Shown here one piece after another: positions 1-7,934 of a DNA stretch of 41,340 bases. The number at the start of each line of letters is the position of its first letter. Position 1 is the first letter of the stretch. Position numbers and translations under genes: made by a program. The notes beneath the pieces were generated by a model. That model did no database searches. It had not been told where the DNA came from and saw only the letters and a program-made list of their open reading frames with translations. Origin of the DNA: Candidatus Poribacteria bacterium (lineage in GTDB: Bacteria > Poribacteria > WGA-4E > WGA-3G); contig JAJEET010000124.1 in NCBI GenBank assembly GCA_022820835.1, positions 1-41,340 of the forward strand. The letters are read 5' to 3'.

Positions 1-74
1 AGGAAGTTATTCCATGCAGCATCACTTATCATCACAGGTAGGTCTTCAATGGGGTTTGTATTTTCTGTTTTCAT
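1..74 (-). CDS. Partial 5' end of an unidentified gene running off the left edge
   Basis: An ATG at 74-72 opens a reading frame that stays open to the window edge, about 24 codons beginning MKTENTNPIEDL. No family can be named from so short a piece. A sigma-70-like promoter lies just upstream on the same strand and would start transcription almost at the ATG, which supports a real gene start, possibly leaderless. No clear Shine-Dalgarno sequence is present. Confidence 0.4.
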   Translation of the reverse strand, partial: MKTENTNPIEDLPVMISDAAWNNF

Positions 75-81
75 AACACAG

Positions 82-110
82 AGTCTACCAAGACCTACGA
101 AAAATGTCAA
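82..110 (-). promoter_or_regulatory. Sigma-70-like promoter for the left-edge gene
   Basis: Read on the minus strand: TTGACA (110-105), 17-nt spacer, TAGACT (87-82). The predicted start lies around 75, next to the ATG at 74. The spacing is ideal and the -35 is perfect, but the -10 matches consensus at only four of six positions. Confidence 0.5.
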
Positions 111-138
111 TAACTTTCACAATGTAAACACTACCTAG

Positions 139-894
139 TCAGTTTTTCGCGCCTTCCGCGCGCTCTTTAAATGCCGCTGCACCAGACGTAATCCATCCGC
201 CGACACCTGTCATCAGAAACCGCACACCTGCCTTGACATATTTTTCTACCATGGCATCAAGTGTCAAAGTGCCGGCAACGCGTCCCGCTGCTTGGATACG
301 CGCAAGCGCAGCATCTATTGTGCTCTGAACATCTGGGTGCGTCAAGTTCCCGATATGCCCCATAGAAGTCGCTAAATCTGAGGGTGCGACGAAAAACACA
401 TCAATATGGTCAACGGTAAGAATCTCGTCGAGATTGTTCACGGCGATAATATCTTCGATGAGCACGATGATAAGTGTCTGTGCGTTTGCCACGTCGAAGT
501 AGTTGTCTACACCGTAGCCTTGGCGGCTGGTGAACATTCCGCGATGTCCAATCGGCGCGAATTTCGCGCCGTCCACGACGTTTTGCGCTTCCGCTTTCGT
601 GTTGACGTGCGGGACACAAATCCCCATTGAACCACAGTCAAGCGTACGGTAGATAAGTGCCTGATCGTTGCGGTTGACGCGTGTGATAGAGGTCATACCC
701 CAGAGGTCGCATGCGCGTGTCAGATCGCCGATTCTCGATGCGTCGGCGGCACCGTGTTCGCCTTCCAACCATACGCCATCGAATCCGTTCGGTCCGAAGA
801 TGTCTATATCGTCGGCGTTTGTCAACCCCGAAATGACGTACGCGAGATCGCCAGCTGCTAATTTCTCTTTAACTCGGTTGGGTCTTATTTCCAT
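139..894 (-). CDS. HpcH/HpaI aldolase family protein
   Basis: This is a class II, metal-dependent aldolase-type TIM barrel of the HpcH/HpaI (citrate lyase/2,4-dihydroxyhept-2-ene-1,7-dioate aldolase) superfamily. Family enzymes cleave or form C-C bonds of 4-hydroxy-2-oxo acids to give pyruvate plus an aldehyde. The 251-aa length is typical. Visible landmarks are His47 in the EGEH segment, Arg72, Glu147 in IED and Asp173 in APSD. These correspond to the catalytic His/Arg and metal-binding Glu/Asp of HpcH, shifted by two residues. The ATG at 894 follows a GGGAGAA ribosome site. It stands alone, with no aromatic-catabolism genes nearby, so the substrate is unknown. Family assignment is firm and the exact reaction is not. 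Confidence 0.88.
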   Translation of the reverse strand: MEIRPNRVKEKLAAGDLAYVISGLTNADDIDIFGPNGFDGVWLEGEHGAADASRIGDLTRACDLWGMTSITRVNRNDQALIYRTLDCGSMGICVPHVNTKAEAQNVVDGAKFAPIGHRGMFTSRQGYGVDNYFDVANAQTLIIVLIEDIIAVNNLDEILTVDHIDVFFVAPSDLATSMGHIGNLTHPDVQSTIDAALARIQAAGRVAGTLTLDAMVEKYVKAGVRFLMTGVGGWITSGAAAFKERAEGAKN

Positions 895-953
895 AGAATT
901 CTCCCATTAGATTGTTTAGATATAAGCATATCAGGAACTTTGAAAATTGTCTA

Positions 954-990
954 TAAAAAAGTAAAGTGCGTACTTGGAAAGCACGCACTT
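954..990 (-). terminator. Rho-independent terminator after the small membrane protein gene
   Basis: An 8-bp perfect stem (AAGTGCGT at 964-971, ACGCACTT at 983-990) with an 11-nt loop is followed, on the minus strand only, by a T-rich run at about 954-962. It sits 68 bp beyond the stop of the gene at 1058-1486, so it most likely ends that transcript. Confidence 0.7.
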
Positions 991-1057
991 CACATTCTGG
1001 TTCGTCATAGATATGTCCTACTACAAACTCGTCAATTTCAAAAATAGGCTCCGTTGC

Positions 1058-1486
1058 CTATTCATTGGCACGCAGTAGGTGGATACCCATCGCTATGTTC
1101 AACGGTGGGAGTATCGCATCAAAGAGGATCCATACTAAACTGCGGGCGTCCATACTAACAGCAGTGAAGTCCGATCCGATACCCAGAATGCCGAACCAGT
1201 TCCAGAAGAAAATTATGGCTGTGAAAATGAACCCATAGAATAGCGTGTTCGCCGCTATGAATTCCTGAACGCTTGAATCCGCTCCGACGCGACGCATGCG
1301 CATGTAACCGAATATTAACCCCAGAATTATCGAAATAGCGGAGAGCCAGTTGATGATGTCCCAAGCCGAACTGTGGGGACTGTCATCGGTGGAGGTGTGG
1401 TAAACCGGCTCTATGATCGTTTGGATGGCGACTATCGCCGCAATGACGATAAGCACAATCCCTATAAGTCGCTTGAGGCCTCCCAT
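1058..1486 (-). CDS. Small four-helix integral membrane protein, function unknown
   Basis: This 142-aa protein has four hydrophobic segments at about residues 5-25, 42-62, 80-100 and 112-135, joined by short polar loops, so it is predicted to lie in the cytoplasmic membrane. I do not recognise a family. Translation is supported by AAAAGGAG seven bases before the ATG. A strong promoter (1663-1691), a long structured leader and a terminator at 954-990 indicate a single-gene transcript. The N-terminal helix is preceded by GLKR, giving a positive-inside start. Confidence 0.75.
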   Translation of the reverse strand: MGGLKRLIGIVLIVIAAIVAIQTIIEPVYHTSTDDSPHSSAWDIINWLSAISIILGLIFGYMRMRRVGADSSVQEFIAANTLFYGFIFTAIIFFWNWFGILGIGSDFTAVSMDARSLVWILFDAILPPLNIAMGIHLLRANE

Positions 1487-1520
1487 GAAATTTCTCCTTT
1501 TCCCATATCGGGTCCAGTTA

Positions 1521-1596
1521 AATCCTATCTGAAAACGAAATTTCAGACAGGATTGTTAATGGATGAAGTTTGAGGTTTTTGACCTCTCGTTAACGA
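1521..1596 (-). promoter_or_regulatory. Structured 5' leader with three inverted repeats
   Basis: Between the promoter at 1663-1691 and the ATG at 1486 lie three dyads. They are a 14-bp arm pair with one mismatch (1521-1534 and 1541-1554, 6-nt loop), GAGGT/ACCTC arms (1572-1576 and 1582-1586), and the perfect palindrome TCGTTAACGA (1587-1596). They fall in the predicted untranslated RNA of the membrane protein gene and could be RNA structure or operator sites. No known riboswitch is recognised. Confidence 0.4.
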
Positions 1597-1640
1597 AACA
1601 AGAAATTACCTTCACTTCTCAAATCGGAAAAATTTGCTAC

Positions 1641-1664
1641 ATTCTTCTGCAGATTCTTCTGCAG
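1641..1664. repeat. 12-bp tandem duplication
   Basis: ATTCTTCTGCAG occurs twice in perfect tandem (1641-1652, 1653-1664), directly abutting the -10 element of the minus-strand promoter. It covers the expected transcription start. Confidence 0.8.
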
Positions 1665-1691
1665 TATACATTTTATAACATAAAAAGTCAA
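1663..1691 (-). promoter_or_regulatory. Strong sigma-70-like promoter for the membrane protein gene
   Basis: Minus strand: TTGACT (1691-1686), 17-nt AT-rich spacer, TATACT (1668-1663). Ten of twelve positions match consensus. The predicted start near 1656 gives a leader of about 170 nt before the ATG at 1486. Confidence 0.65.
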
Positions 1692-1775
1692 GTTTTTAAC
1701 AGAAAAGTATATTGGCGTGTCTAAATCTGGGATTTAAAATGCATGAGAACCACGCTTTGACGTAATCGTTGTATT

Positions 1776-2693
1776 TTATTGAGATGCTTTGGAAATAAAC
1801 GTCCTAATTTCCGTGGCGTGTCTCTCAAAATCACGCTCGGCGAGAGATTTGAGAGTGTCCAACTGCGTAAGGTTATCTATCTCCCAGCGAGCGATTTCTG
1901 GATTGATGCGTAAATAATTGCCCTTTAGCAATAGTTTCGCTATATGTGCGGATGCTTGGGCTTGCAATGTCATCACGTAGGAGGTTAGTTTCGCGCCACC
2001 CCATCCGGTGATAAAGCCCCAGCCGCGTCTTTGCTGGTACATGTTTGTTGAATGTCCTGTCCCGATGGAGAGCATCCGAATCTTTCGCGGTTCTTTTTTA
2101 AACACCGAGAGTGCCTCTGTTGCGGCAATTGTGGAAGGATTGTTTGCCCATAAGCAGCCGTCTGCTAACAAGAGATTGTCAACGGACTTTGGCGCAAAAA
2201 ATGTGGGTGCAGCACAAGAGGCGAGGATAGCATCTCGTAAACAGACCTCTTTACTTGTGGGAGCGATCTCCGAATCGTGACTTCCGTAATTGGATCTGAA
2301 AATGTGGACCTCACTTCTGGTGATCTCTGAACTTGTTATCATCAATGGCGTTGCTATTTCACCGAGAGGCGTTGCTGGAATATGCTTGGCAATGATCTGT
2401 GAGAGTTGTGTATTCGGATATTTACTGGAAAATAGCGGGATACGATACCACCGTTTTCGGAAGATATAGGGGGTCTCCGTTTCAAAGAGTTCGACAATAT
2501 TCGCCATTGGGATATCGGAGACGGCAGCACCGGCGATAATCGCACCTGTGCTTGTTCCGGCGATGAGGTCAAAGTGGGTTTTGATACGTGTCCCCAAAGC
2601 CTCTTCAATTTTGGCGAGGAGTTGGGCAGTGTACATGCCGCGGGTGCCTCCGCCATCTAACGCGAGGATGTGGAAGGTGTCAGTGTTATTCAT
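1776..2693 (-). CDS. Patatin-like phospholipase (CapV-like)
   Basis: The patatin domain fills this 305-aa protein. The oxyanion loop DGGGTRG is at 13-19, the nucleophile elbow GTSTG at 46-50 has Ser48, and the dyad Asp178 lies in ADGC, where most members have DGG or DGA. The closest resemblance I recognise is to patatin phospholipases such as CapV, the CBASS membrane-lipid effector. No cyclic-nucleotide synthase is present in the window, so this link is only family resemblance. I start at the ATG at 2693, seven bases past the stop of the preceding gene; an ATG at 2708 would overlap that gene. The tight spacing with the DUF4268 gene suggests one transcript. No signal peptide or membrane segment is seen, so it is probably cytosolic and acts at membranes. 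Confidence 0.85.
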   Translation of the reverse strand: MNNTDTFHILALDGGGTRGMYTAQLLAKIEEALGTRIKTHFDLIAGTSTGAIIAGAAVSDIPMANIVELFETETPYIFRKRWYRIPLFSSKYPNTQLSQIIAKHIPATPLGEIATPLMITSSEITRSEVHIFRSNYGSHDSEIAPTSKEVCLRDAILASCAAPTFFAPKSVDNLLLADGCLWANNPSTIAATEALSVFKKEPRKIRMLSIGTGHSTNMYQQRRGWGFITGWGGAKLTSYVMTLQAQASAHIAKLLLKGNYLRINPEIARWEIDNLTQLDTLKSLAERDFERHATEIRTFISKASQ

Positions 2694-2700
2694 TGATTGC

Positions 2701-3690
2701 CTATTCATCATCTTCGTCTTCAGGAGGTTCCCAGTCTGCTGCATTGAGGATTTTGATGCGTGGACGGAAGACTTTATCAAACAACTCCAGTTTTGAAGCA
2801 AGCCATTCGTGCTGATTGGGCCAATTGCTTTCATCTGTTAGGTTAACAACGTCCAACCACAAAGCGACGTTGTGGTGTTCTTCCTGCCATTTAAGTGAGT
2901 CCCCAAATTCATCTTCAATTTCCCCTTGTTGCTCCTTCAACAGATGAAAGTGTGCTGGTGCATTTTTTCCTGTCATATAGAGTTCAGTGCCAAGTCCGCC
3001 CCTGCGCTGATTTATCCATGCTGACATCGCGAAACTTTGGCGTCCTATGTCAAAAACTATGTAGCGTGTTGACTTCCGCTCCCGAGGTTGAAGTTGACTG
3101 CCTCCCTGGATTATATAGTTCCGAAATTGTGCCCAAAATTTTTTCCTTTGTAATCGTGCAGGAGAAACGCTTTCTATTTCAGCGCGCTGTGCTTCCTGAC
3201 TTATCTCGCGTCTCCAGTCGTTAGGACTTGAAACGACCTCAAATTGAGGAGCGCGGGCCGAGTCTCCTATCTGCCAGACCTTAACCTCAACACCAAAGCA
3301 TTTTAAACATTCATCTGTAATCTCGTTTAGGTGATCAAGGGCAGCACGGTGTTCCTCTCGGATTTTTTTTGCAATCCAAATAACAGTATGAGCATCCAAA
3401 CCAGCTGCATACGTCAGAATTTGACCGAGATGACTATGATTTGTTTCTTCCAATTGGTTTTCAATTAACACCCACGTTTCATGTTCTGGATTTTCTATAT
3501 TCCGGCACAAAATATCAGCACGGAAGTCTCCGACATTTAACTCTTGACCCTCAAGTTCAAGCTCCATGCCCAGCGTTTCACCAAGGAGGGTGAGATTTTC
3601 TTCCTCTGCCAGCCATGGTGTAAAGTCTGCAGCTTCCTTCGGCCAAATATCACGGAGTTCAACAGGTTGAAGACGGTCTAATTTAAGCAT
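2701..3690 (-). CDS. DUF4268 protein with a PD-(D/E)XK-like N-terminal region
   Basis: This 329-aa protein has an N-terminal part with a nuclease-fold pattern: Asp59 in RADIL, then Glu77-x-Gln79 in VLIENQ, then a helix starting Gln90 (GQILTYA). This resembles PD-(D/E)XK enzymes with Gln in place of the usual Lys. Residues from about 190 to 310 match the DUF4268 type (FWAQFRNYI..., with aromatic and charged blocks). The C terminus is acidic (EDEDDE). The start at 3690 is chosen because AGGAG lies nine bases upstream and the downstream residues match the family. DUF4268 proteins are usually uncharacterised and often lie near restriction or defence genes. Here it is followed seven bases later by a CapV-like patatin. 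Nuclease activity is an inference. Confidence 0.75.
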   Translation of the reverse strand: MLKLDRLQPVELRDIWPKEAADFTPWLAEEENLTLLGETLGMELELEGQELNVGDFRADILCRNIENPEHETWVLIENQLEETNHSHLGQILTYAAGLDAHTVIWIAKKIREEHRAALDHLNEITDECLKCFGVEVKVWQIGDSARAPQFEVVSSPNDWRREISQEAQRAEIESVSPARLQRKKFWAQFRNYIIQGGSQLQPRERKSTRYIVFDIGRQSFAMSAWINQRRGGLGTELYMTGKNAPAHFHLLKEQQGEIEDEFGDSLKWQEEHHNVALWLDVVNLTDESNWPNQHEWLASKLELFDKVFRPRIKILNAADWEPPEDEDDE

Positions 3691-3723
3691 AAAGTAGTTC
3701 TCCTTTGTAGCAATGTTGCAATC

Positions 3724-3752
3724 AACATACCACACCTCTGCGTTAAAATCAA
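3724..3752 (-). promoter_or_regulatory. Candidate promoter for the DUF4268-patatin pair
   Basis: Minus strand: TTGATT (3752-3747), 17-nt spacer, TATGTT (3729-3724). The match is moderate with correct spacing. It is divergent from the superoxide dismutase promoter starting at 3765. Confidence 0.4.
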
Positions 3753-3764
3753 CGGAATTTTATA

Positions 3765-3793
3765 TTGACATAAACCCACAATTTCTGTAAAAT
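3765..3793 (+). promoter_or_regulatory. Sigma-70-like promoter for the superoxide dismutase gene
   Basis: TTGACA (3765-3770), 17-nt spacer, TAAAAT (3788-3793): eleven of twelve consensus positions match. Transcription would start near 3800, 26 nt before the ATG at 3826. Downstream genes at 4578 and 5772 follow without an obvious terminator. Confidence 0.7.
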
Positions 3794-3825
3794 GCTACTC
3801 AAAACAGCAGGACTAAGGAGAACAC

Positions 3826-4548
3826 ATGAACCGTAGAAAATTTCTAATCCAAGGAAGTACCGCAGTTGCAGGGCTGCTGCTCGCGAACAGTCCACTGCGT
3901 CTTTACGCAGATCACCACGAGCAAGCGCATAGCCATGTGCACTCGCTACCGGCACTAAGTTATTCATACGATGCACTTGAACCACACATTGACAAACGCA
4001 CAATGGATATCCATCACGGAAGACACCATCAAGGCTACGTCAATAAACTCAATGCAGCAATTGCACATCATCACGATTTGGAGCATTTGTCAATTGAGGA
4101 TCTACTTCGGAATATTGATAAAGTGCCGAAGGACATTCGTCAAGCCGTTATCAACAGCGGCGGTGGACACGCCAATCACGCGCTTTTCTGGAGTATTATG
4201 ATTCCCGGTGGTAGAGAACCGACAGGTAAAGTCGCAGAGGCTATCCAATCCAAATTTGGTTCGCTTGATGCTGGCAGGGAAATGTTCGCCACAGCAGCGA
4301 AAACGCATTTCGGGTCAGGGTGGGCATGGCTCGTCGTTGATGAAAACAAGAAACTGCAGATCTATTCGACATCGAATCAGGATAGTCCTTTTATGAAAGG
4401 TCATACGCCTATCCTCGGTCTTGATGTCTGGGAACATGCTTACTATCTGAACTACCAGAACCGGCGCGCTGATTATGTTGACGCTTGGGCTAAAGTCGTC
4501 AATTGGAAACAGGTTAACGCCAATTATCTTGCGGCGATAAACGCTTAG
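3826..4548 (+). CDS. sodA: Tat-exported Mn-type superoxide dismutase
   Basis: Superoxide dismutase of the Fe/Mn family, converting superoxide to oxygen and hydrogen peroxide. Metal ligands are His63 (DIHH), His118 (ANHALFW), Asp200 and His204 (DVWEH). The GGHANH segment and Gln185 in NQDSP follow the manganese-enzyme pattern rather than the iron one. The 240-aa chain is longer than a cytosolic enzyme. The first 28 residues form a signal with MNRRKF and a hydrophobic stretch ending around LYADH, typical of Tat export although only the RR is conserved. It is therefore predicted to act outside the cytoplasm. AAGGAG precedes the ATG. It lies 29 nt upstream of another Tat-type redox enzyme and probably shares its transcript. 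Confidence 0.92.
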   Translation: MNRRKFLIQGSTAVAGLLLANSPLRLYADHHEQAHSHVHSLPALSYSYDALEPHIDKRTMDIHHGRHHQGYVNKLNAAIAHHHDLEHLSIEDLLRNIDKVPKDIRQAVINSGGGHANHALFWSIMIPGGREPTGKVAEAIQSKFGSLDAGREMFATAAKTHFGSGWAWLVVDENKKLQIYSTSNQDSPFMKGHTPILGLDVWEHAYYLNYQNRRADYVDAWAKVVNWKQVNANYLAAINA

Positions 4549-4577
4549 ACAGCGACCACCAAGAATTAGGAGGGACC

Positions 4578-5705
4578 ATGGAGCGTAGAGATTTTTTGCG
4601 ACGTAGCGGTATGACGCTCACAGGACTATTGCTCAGTCCGTGGGCAGTCTACGCCTTCCCAAACCGTGAGGATGAAGTGCTTGTGCCGTTCGTCGATCAA
4701 CCGCCTCCAGAGCAAGGACGGCTGGATTGGAATAAATTTGATACTTTTATCACCCCGAACGATGAATTCTTTAACGTTTCACACTACGGCAAGCCTGAAG
4801 TCGATCCCGCGACATGGAAACTCGAAGTAAGCGGCTTGGTTGATAATCCGATGATGCTTACGATTGACCACATCAAAGCGCGACCCCGTCAAGAAGTAAC
4901 CTTTACTTTGGAGTGCTCCGGCAATCACGGGTTTCCAACGTTCACAGGCGCGATTGGCAACGCAAAATGGGCAGGTACACCCCTCGCACCGATCCTCAAG
5001 GAAGCCGGTATCCAAGAAGATGGTATTGAGGTGATTTTCTTCGGACACGATGTCGGCGAAGAGGAACGGCGAAAGGTCAAGATGCGCCAAAACTTTGCCC
5101 GGAGTATGTCGGTTGAAGACGCATTGGAGGACACGATGCTCCTCTGTTATGAGATGAACGGTGAACCCTTACCACACGCCAACGGTGCACCGCTACGCTT
5201 GATTGCTCCGGGTTGGTACGGTATCGCATGTGTCAAATGGCTTAAACGCATTGAGGTGCGCGATACTCGGTATATGGGCCGGTTCATGGGACGCGATTAT
5301 GTCACGATGCGTGAAGAGAAACGTCCCGATGGCGAATCGGTCTGGATGGAGACCTCGGTCGGCAGGACGCAATTGAAATCGTTGGCAGCGAAGGTAACGC
5401 ACATCGAGGACAAATATCGTATCTACGGTGCCGCATGGGGCGCGCCTATCAAAACTGTTGAGGTTAGCATTGATGGTGGCGCGTGGCAAAAAGCGACGAT
5501 TGACCCGGAAGAGGACGCGGAATTCGCTTGGAAAATCTGGCATCTCGACTGGAACAGTCCGACGAAAGGCAAACACACCGTCGTCTCCAGAGCGATTGAC
5601 ACAAAGGGCAACATCCAACCCGCAGCCGATTCTGACTACATCACCGGAAAGCATACCTATTGGGAAAGCAACGGTCAAGTCGTCCGTCGGGTCAATATCG
5701 AGTAG
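4578..5705 (+). CDS. Tat-exported sulfite-oxidase-like molybdopterin oxidoreductase
   Basis: This 375-aa protein starts with a Tat-type signal (MERRDFLRRSGM, then a hydrophobic run to about residue 26). Residues from about 55 to 240 form the sulfite oxidase molybdopterin fold. Cys113 in LECSGNHG is in the place of the conserved molybdenum-ligating cysteine. Residues from about 265 to 370 resemble the Mo-co oxidoreductase dimerisation domain (immunoglobulin-like). Family members oxidise sulfite or related substrates, often passing electrons to a separate cytochrome. No cytochrome or MsrQ-like membrane partner is adjacent. The ATG has an excellent AGGAGG site seven bases upstream. The gene follows the superoxide dismutase by 29 nt, giving a two-gene exported redox unit. 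The substrate is unknown. Confidence 0.88.
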   Translation: MERRDFLRRSGMTLTGLLLSPWAVYAFPNREDEVLVPFVDQPPPEQGRLDWNKFDTFITPNDEFFNVSHYGKPEVDPATWKLEVSGLVDNPMMLTIDHIKARPRQEVTFTLECSGNHGFPTFTGAIGNAKWAGTPLAPILKEAGIQEDGIEVIFFGHDVGEEERRKVKMRQNFARSMSVEDALEDTMLLCYEMNGEPLPHANGAPLRLIAPGWYGIACVKWLKRIEVRDTRYMGRFMGRDYVTMREEKRPDGESVWMETSVGRTQLKSLAAKVTHIEDKYRIYGAAWGAPIKTVEVSIDGGAWQKATIDPEEDAEFAWKIWHLDWNSPTKGKHTVVSRAIDTKGNIQPAADSDYITGKHTYWESNGQVVRRVNIE

Positions 5706-5771
5706 AACCCTTTTTGTAGGTCGGAAATTTACAAACCGATCGCACCACCGAAACTTAATAATTGGAAAAAC

Positions 5772-6551
5772 ATGCATATAACTGACGCACAGAAACAGCA
5801 ATTCCAAGAGGAAGGCTATCTCATTTTAGAAAACGTTATCCCGGAACCGCTACTGGAACTGCTTCGCGGTGAATGCGGGACCTTTATCAATCAGGCGGAT
5901 GCTGAGATGGAACGGCAGGACACGGATGTACTCGGTCTCAACCATCGTGGCAAGCGATATTTCGTCTCAAACTGCTTCAGGAAACAACCGAAGCTCCGCG
6001 ACTTTCTGTTCAGCGACCTGATGGCGGATGTCTGCCGTGCCACCTTAGGCGAGACAGCATATCTCTTCTGGGAACAGTATGTTGTCAAGGGAGCGGAAGA
6101 AGGGATGAAGTTCAGTTGGCATCAGGATTCGGGCTACGTCGGTTACCCCGATCATAAGCCGTATCTCACCTGTTGGTGTGCGCTTGACGATATGTCTGAG
6201 GAGAACGGGACAGTCTACGTCATGCCGTTCTCGCGCATCGGTATCCGTTCATGGGTGAAGCATATCCGTGACGATGAGAGTAACGATCTGGTCGGCTATT
6301 TCGGACCGGAGAAGGGTGTGCCGGCTGTCGTACCTGCCGGGAGCATTGTGGCGTTTACGAGTGTCAACTTCCACTGTAGTGGAACAAACTATACGAACAA
6401 CTTCCGCCGCGCCTATCTCGCACAATATTCGGCAGAACCGCTGCTTTCACACGATGGGAGTCGTTTGTGGGGGAACGCGGAACCGTTGTTGAAGGATGGC
6501 AAATCAGTCGTCGGAGAACCGCCACCAGAGATTACGTCGCGGTTTGATTAA
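5772..6551 (+). CDS. Phytanoyl-CoA dioxygenase (PhyH) family protein
   Basis: Non-haem Fe(II)/2-oxoglutarate-dependent oxygenase fold, 259 aa. The facial triad is visible as His117 and Asp119 (SWHQDSGY) and distal His201 (NFHCSGTN). Arg212 (FRRAY) is a good candidate for the 2-oxoglutarate-binding residue. Family members hydroxylate lipids, acyl-CoAs, amino acids or natural products, and sequence alone does not tell which. No signal peptide is present. It lies 66 nt after the molybdoenzyme with only a weak ribosome site, and ends at a strong terminator at 6559-6584. A second, only distantly similar PhyH protein lies at 26062-26964. Confidence 0.88.
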   Translation: MHITDAQKQQFQEEGYLILENVIPEPLLELLRGECGTFINQADAEMERQDTDVLGLNHRGKRYFVSNCFRKQPKLRDFLFSDLMADVCRATLGETAYLFWEQYVVKGAEEGMKFSWHQDSGYVGYPDHKPYLTCWCALDDMSEENGTVYVMPFSRIGIRSWVKHIRDDESNDLVGYFGPEKGVPAVVPAGSIVAFTSVNFHCSGTNYTNNFRRAYLAQYSAEPLLSHDGSRLWGNAEPLLKDGKSVVGEPPPEITSRFD

Positions 6552-6558
6552 GGTAGAT

Positions 6559-6584
6559 TGTGCGGCGGAGGGATCCGCCGCACA
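6559..6584. terminator. Perfect 11-bp hairpin terminator between convergent genes
   Basis: TGTGCGGCGGA (6559-6569), loop GGGA, TCCGCCGCACA (6574-6584). The stem is perfect and GC-rich and sits between the plus-strand PhyH stop (6551) and the minus-strand TPR protein stop (6588). The plus side is followed by TATTTATT. It probably stops transcription from both sides, though neither side has a long T run. Confidence 0.7.
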
Positions 6585-6587
6585 TAT

Positions 6588-7931
6588 TTATTCCGTGTTA
6601 TCAAGTTGTTGAAGAGATCGCTCGATCTCGGTCTTGAGTTCTTGACCTTCATCTTGTTTTGCTAACTCCAACGCTTTCTGGAAATCGGCTTTTGCTTCTT
6701 CCGCTTTGCCTAAGAGACGATAGGCTTCACCTCGCGTGTGATATGCTTCAGCCAAATCGGGATTTCTCCGAATCGCTTCGTCACAGTCAGTAAGCGCAGC
6801 CTGGTATCTTCCTAATTCTATCCTTGCACGACCTCGCATGAAATGGACATACGATGCCCCTGGATTGAGTTGAAGACTTTCATCAAAATCAGTAAGCGCA
6901 GCCTCATAATGTTCTAATGCTACCTTCGCACGTCCCCGTATGAAATAGGCATATGCATCATCTGGTTTGAGCTGGATGCCTTCATTAAAATCGGCAATTG
7001 TATCCTCATAGAACCGTAGTGTGTATTTTGAATAGCCACGCAGAAAGTAGGCTATATACATTAGGGAGTCGTCTATATTTAGTTGGATACTCACATCAAA
7101 GTCAGCAACTGCGGACCTATAGCGATTCAGTATGACTTTTGCGAAACCTCGCAAGAAGTAAGCCTTAGCAAAATCTGGAGCAAGTTGAAGCGTCTCATCA
7201 AAATCAGCAATCTCAGACTCATGTTGACCTAATGCTCCTTTCGCTATCCCGCGATTGTAGTAAGCATGAGCATACTCCGGATTCAGATGTATCGCTTGGT
7301 TGTAAGCGTAAATTGCCTTCTCTTCCTGATTTCCATCTAAAAGGGAGTTACCGATGGAGAAAAATGCTTCTGCGGCAAGCGTATTTGTGGGTTTCTCTGG
7401 TACCTTTGTAGTATTATCCTTGCACACCTTATCTTTTATGTGTTTTGGATTTACACCTTCCATCAGTTCGCTGAATAGGTCTGTCAATTTTGGAAAATGT
7501 TCGTCTTCATACTTTGTGATAAGGACACCGATGAAATCCATTAATGGTGCCAAGGGATGCTTTTCATCGTCACCAACGATATAGATTAGCTCTTTTAGCA
7601 CAGCATCCAGTCTTTCATAATCAACTTCGGTCAGCGTAGCGAAACTGTTATTTGCCTTCCGACGCACTATATCGGTTAACGCTTCAAGTACCTCTACAAG
7701 CCATTGGTGTACCTCTACAAGCCATTGGTAGTCCTCTTCTGGGTAAGCGTCAAATTCAGTCTGCCGCTGCACCGATGCTGGCATCAGTTCGGAAAGAGAC
7801 TTGGAACTGAAATCAGCAATTGCTTGCTCTTGGAATAGGGCATTAATATTTGTTTTCTCAAATAAGGCATTAAGTTCCAGAGAAATTGGTGTTGACGATG
7901 TATGCTGTGTAGGTGGTCTTCCAGTTAACAT
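6588..7931 (-). CDS. HigA-like N-terminal region fused to a TPR array; putative antitoxin partner
   Basis: This 447-aa protein has no signal peptide. Residues from about 185 to 435 hold about seven tetratricopeptide repeats (patterns such as AYYNRGIAKGALGQH and AYHTRGEAYRLLGK). Residues from about 100 to 150 match the toxin-binding part of HigA antitoxins: a Y..L..V..L helix, an acidic linker, then HPLAPL, and a helix ending KYEDEHFP. E. coli HigA has the same order, with NPLLDL and AWEES. The usual HigA helix-turn-helix is absent and the TPR array takes its place. The ATG lies 3 nt after the stop of a HigB-like toxin gene, the typical toxin-first order of HigBA. A 21-bp in-frame duplication repeats WLVEV at about residues 69-82. 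The TPR assignment is firm. The antitoxin role is inference from domain pattern and gene order. Confidence 0.8.
   Translation of the reverse strand: MLTGRPPTQHTSSTPISLELNALFEKTNINALFQEQAIADFSSKSLSELMPASVQRQTEFDAYPEEDYQWLVEVHQWLVEVLEALTDIVRRKANNSFATLTEVDYERLDAVLKELIYIVGDDEKHPLAPLMDFIGVLITKYEDEHFPKLTDLFSELMEGVNPKHIKDKVCKDNTTKVPEKPTNTLAAEAFFSIGNSLLDGNQEEKAIYAYNQAIHLNPEYAHAYYNRGIAKGALGQHESEIADFDETLQLAPDFAKAYFLRGFAKVILNRYRSAVADFDVSIQLNIDDSLMYIAYFLRGYSKYTLRFYEDTIADFNEGIQLKPDDAYAYFIRGRAKVALEHYEAALTDFDESLQLNPGASYVHFMRGRARIELGRYQAALTDCDEAIRRNPDLAEAYHTRGEAYRLLGKAEEAKADFQKALELAKQDEGQELKTEIERSLQQLDNTE
7688..7729. repeat. Perfect 21-bp in-frame tandem duplication
   Basis: Two identical 21-bp units (7688-7708 and 7709-7729) inside the HigA-TPR gene add seven residues, giving (Y/H)QWLVEV twice. 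Their identity at every base suggests a recent slippage event. Confidence 0.9.
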
Positions 7932-7934
7932 GGT

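Noticed and set aside
5193..5807. 204-codon minus-strand frame opposite the molybdoenzyme
   Set aside because: It mirrors a well-supported gene on the plus strand and has no recognisable domain.
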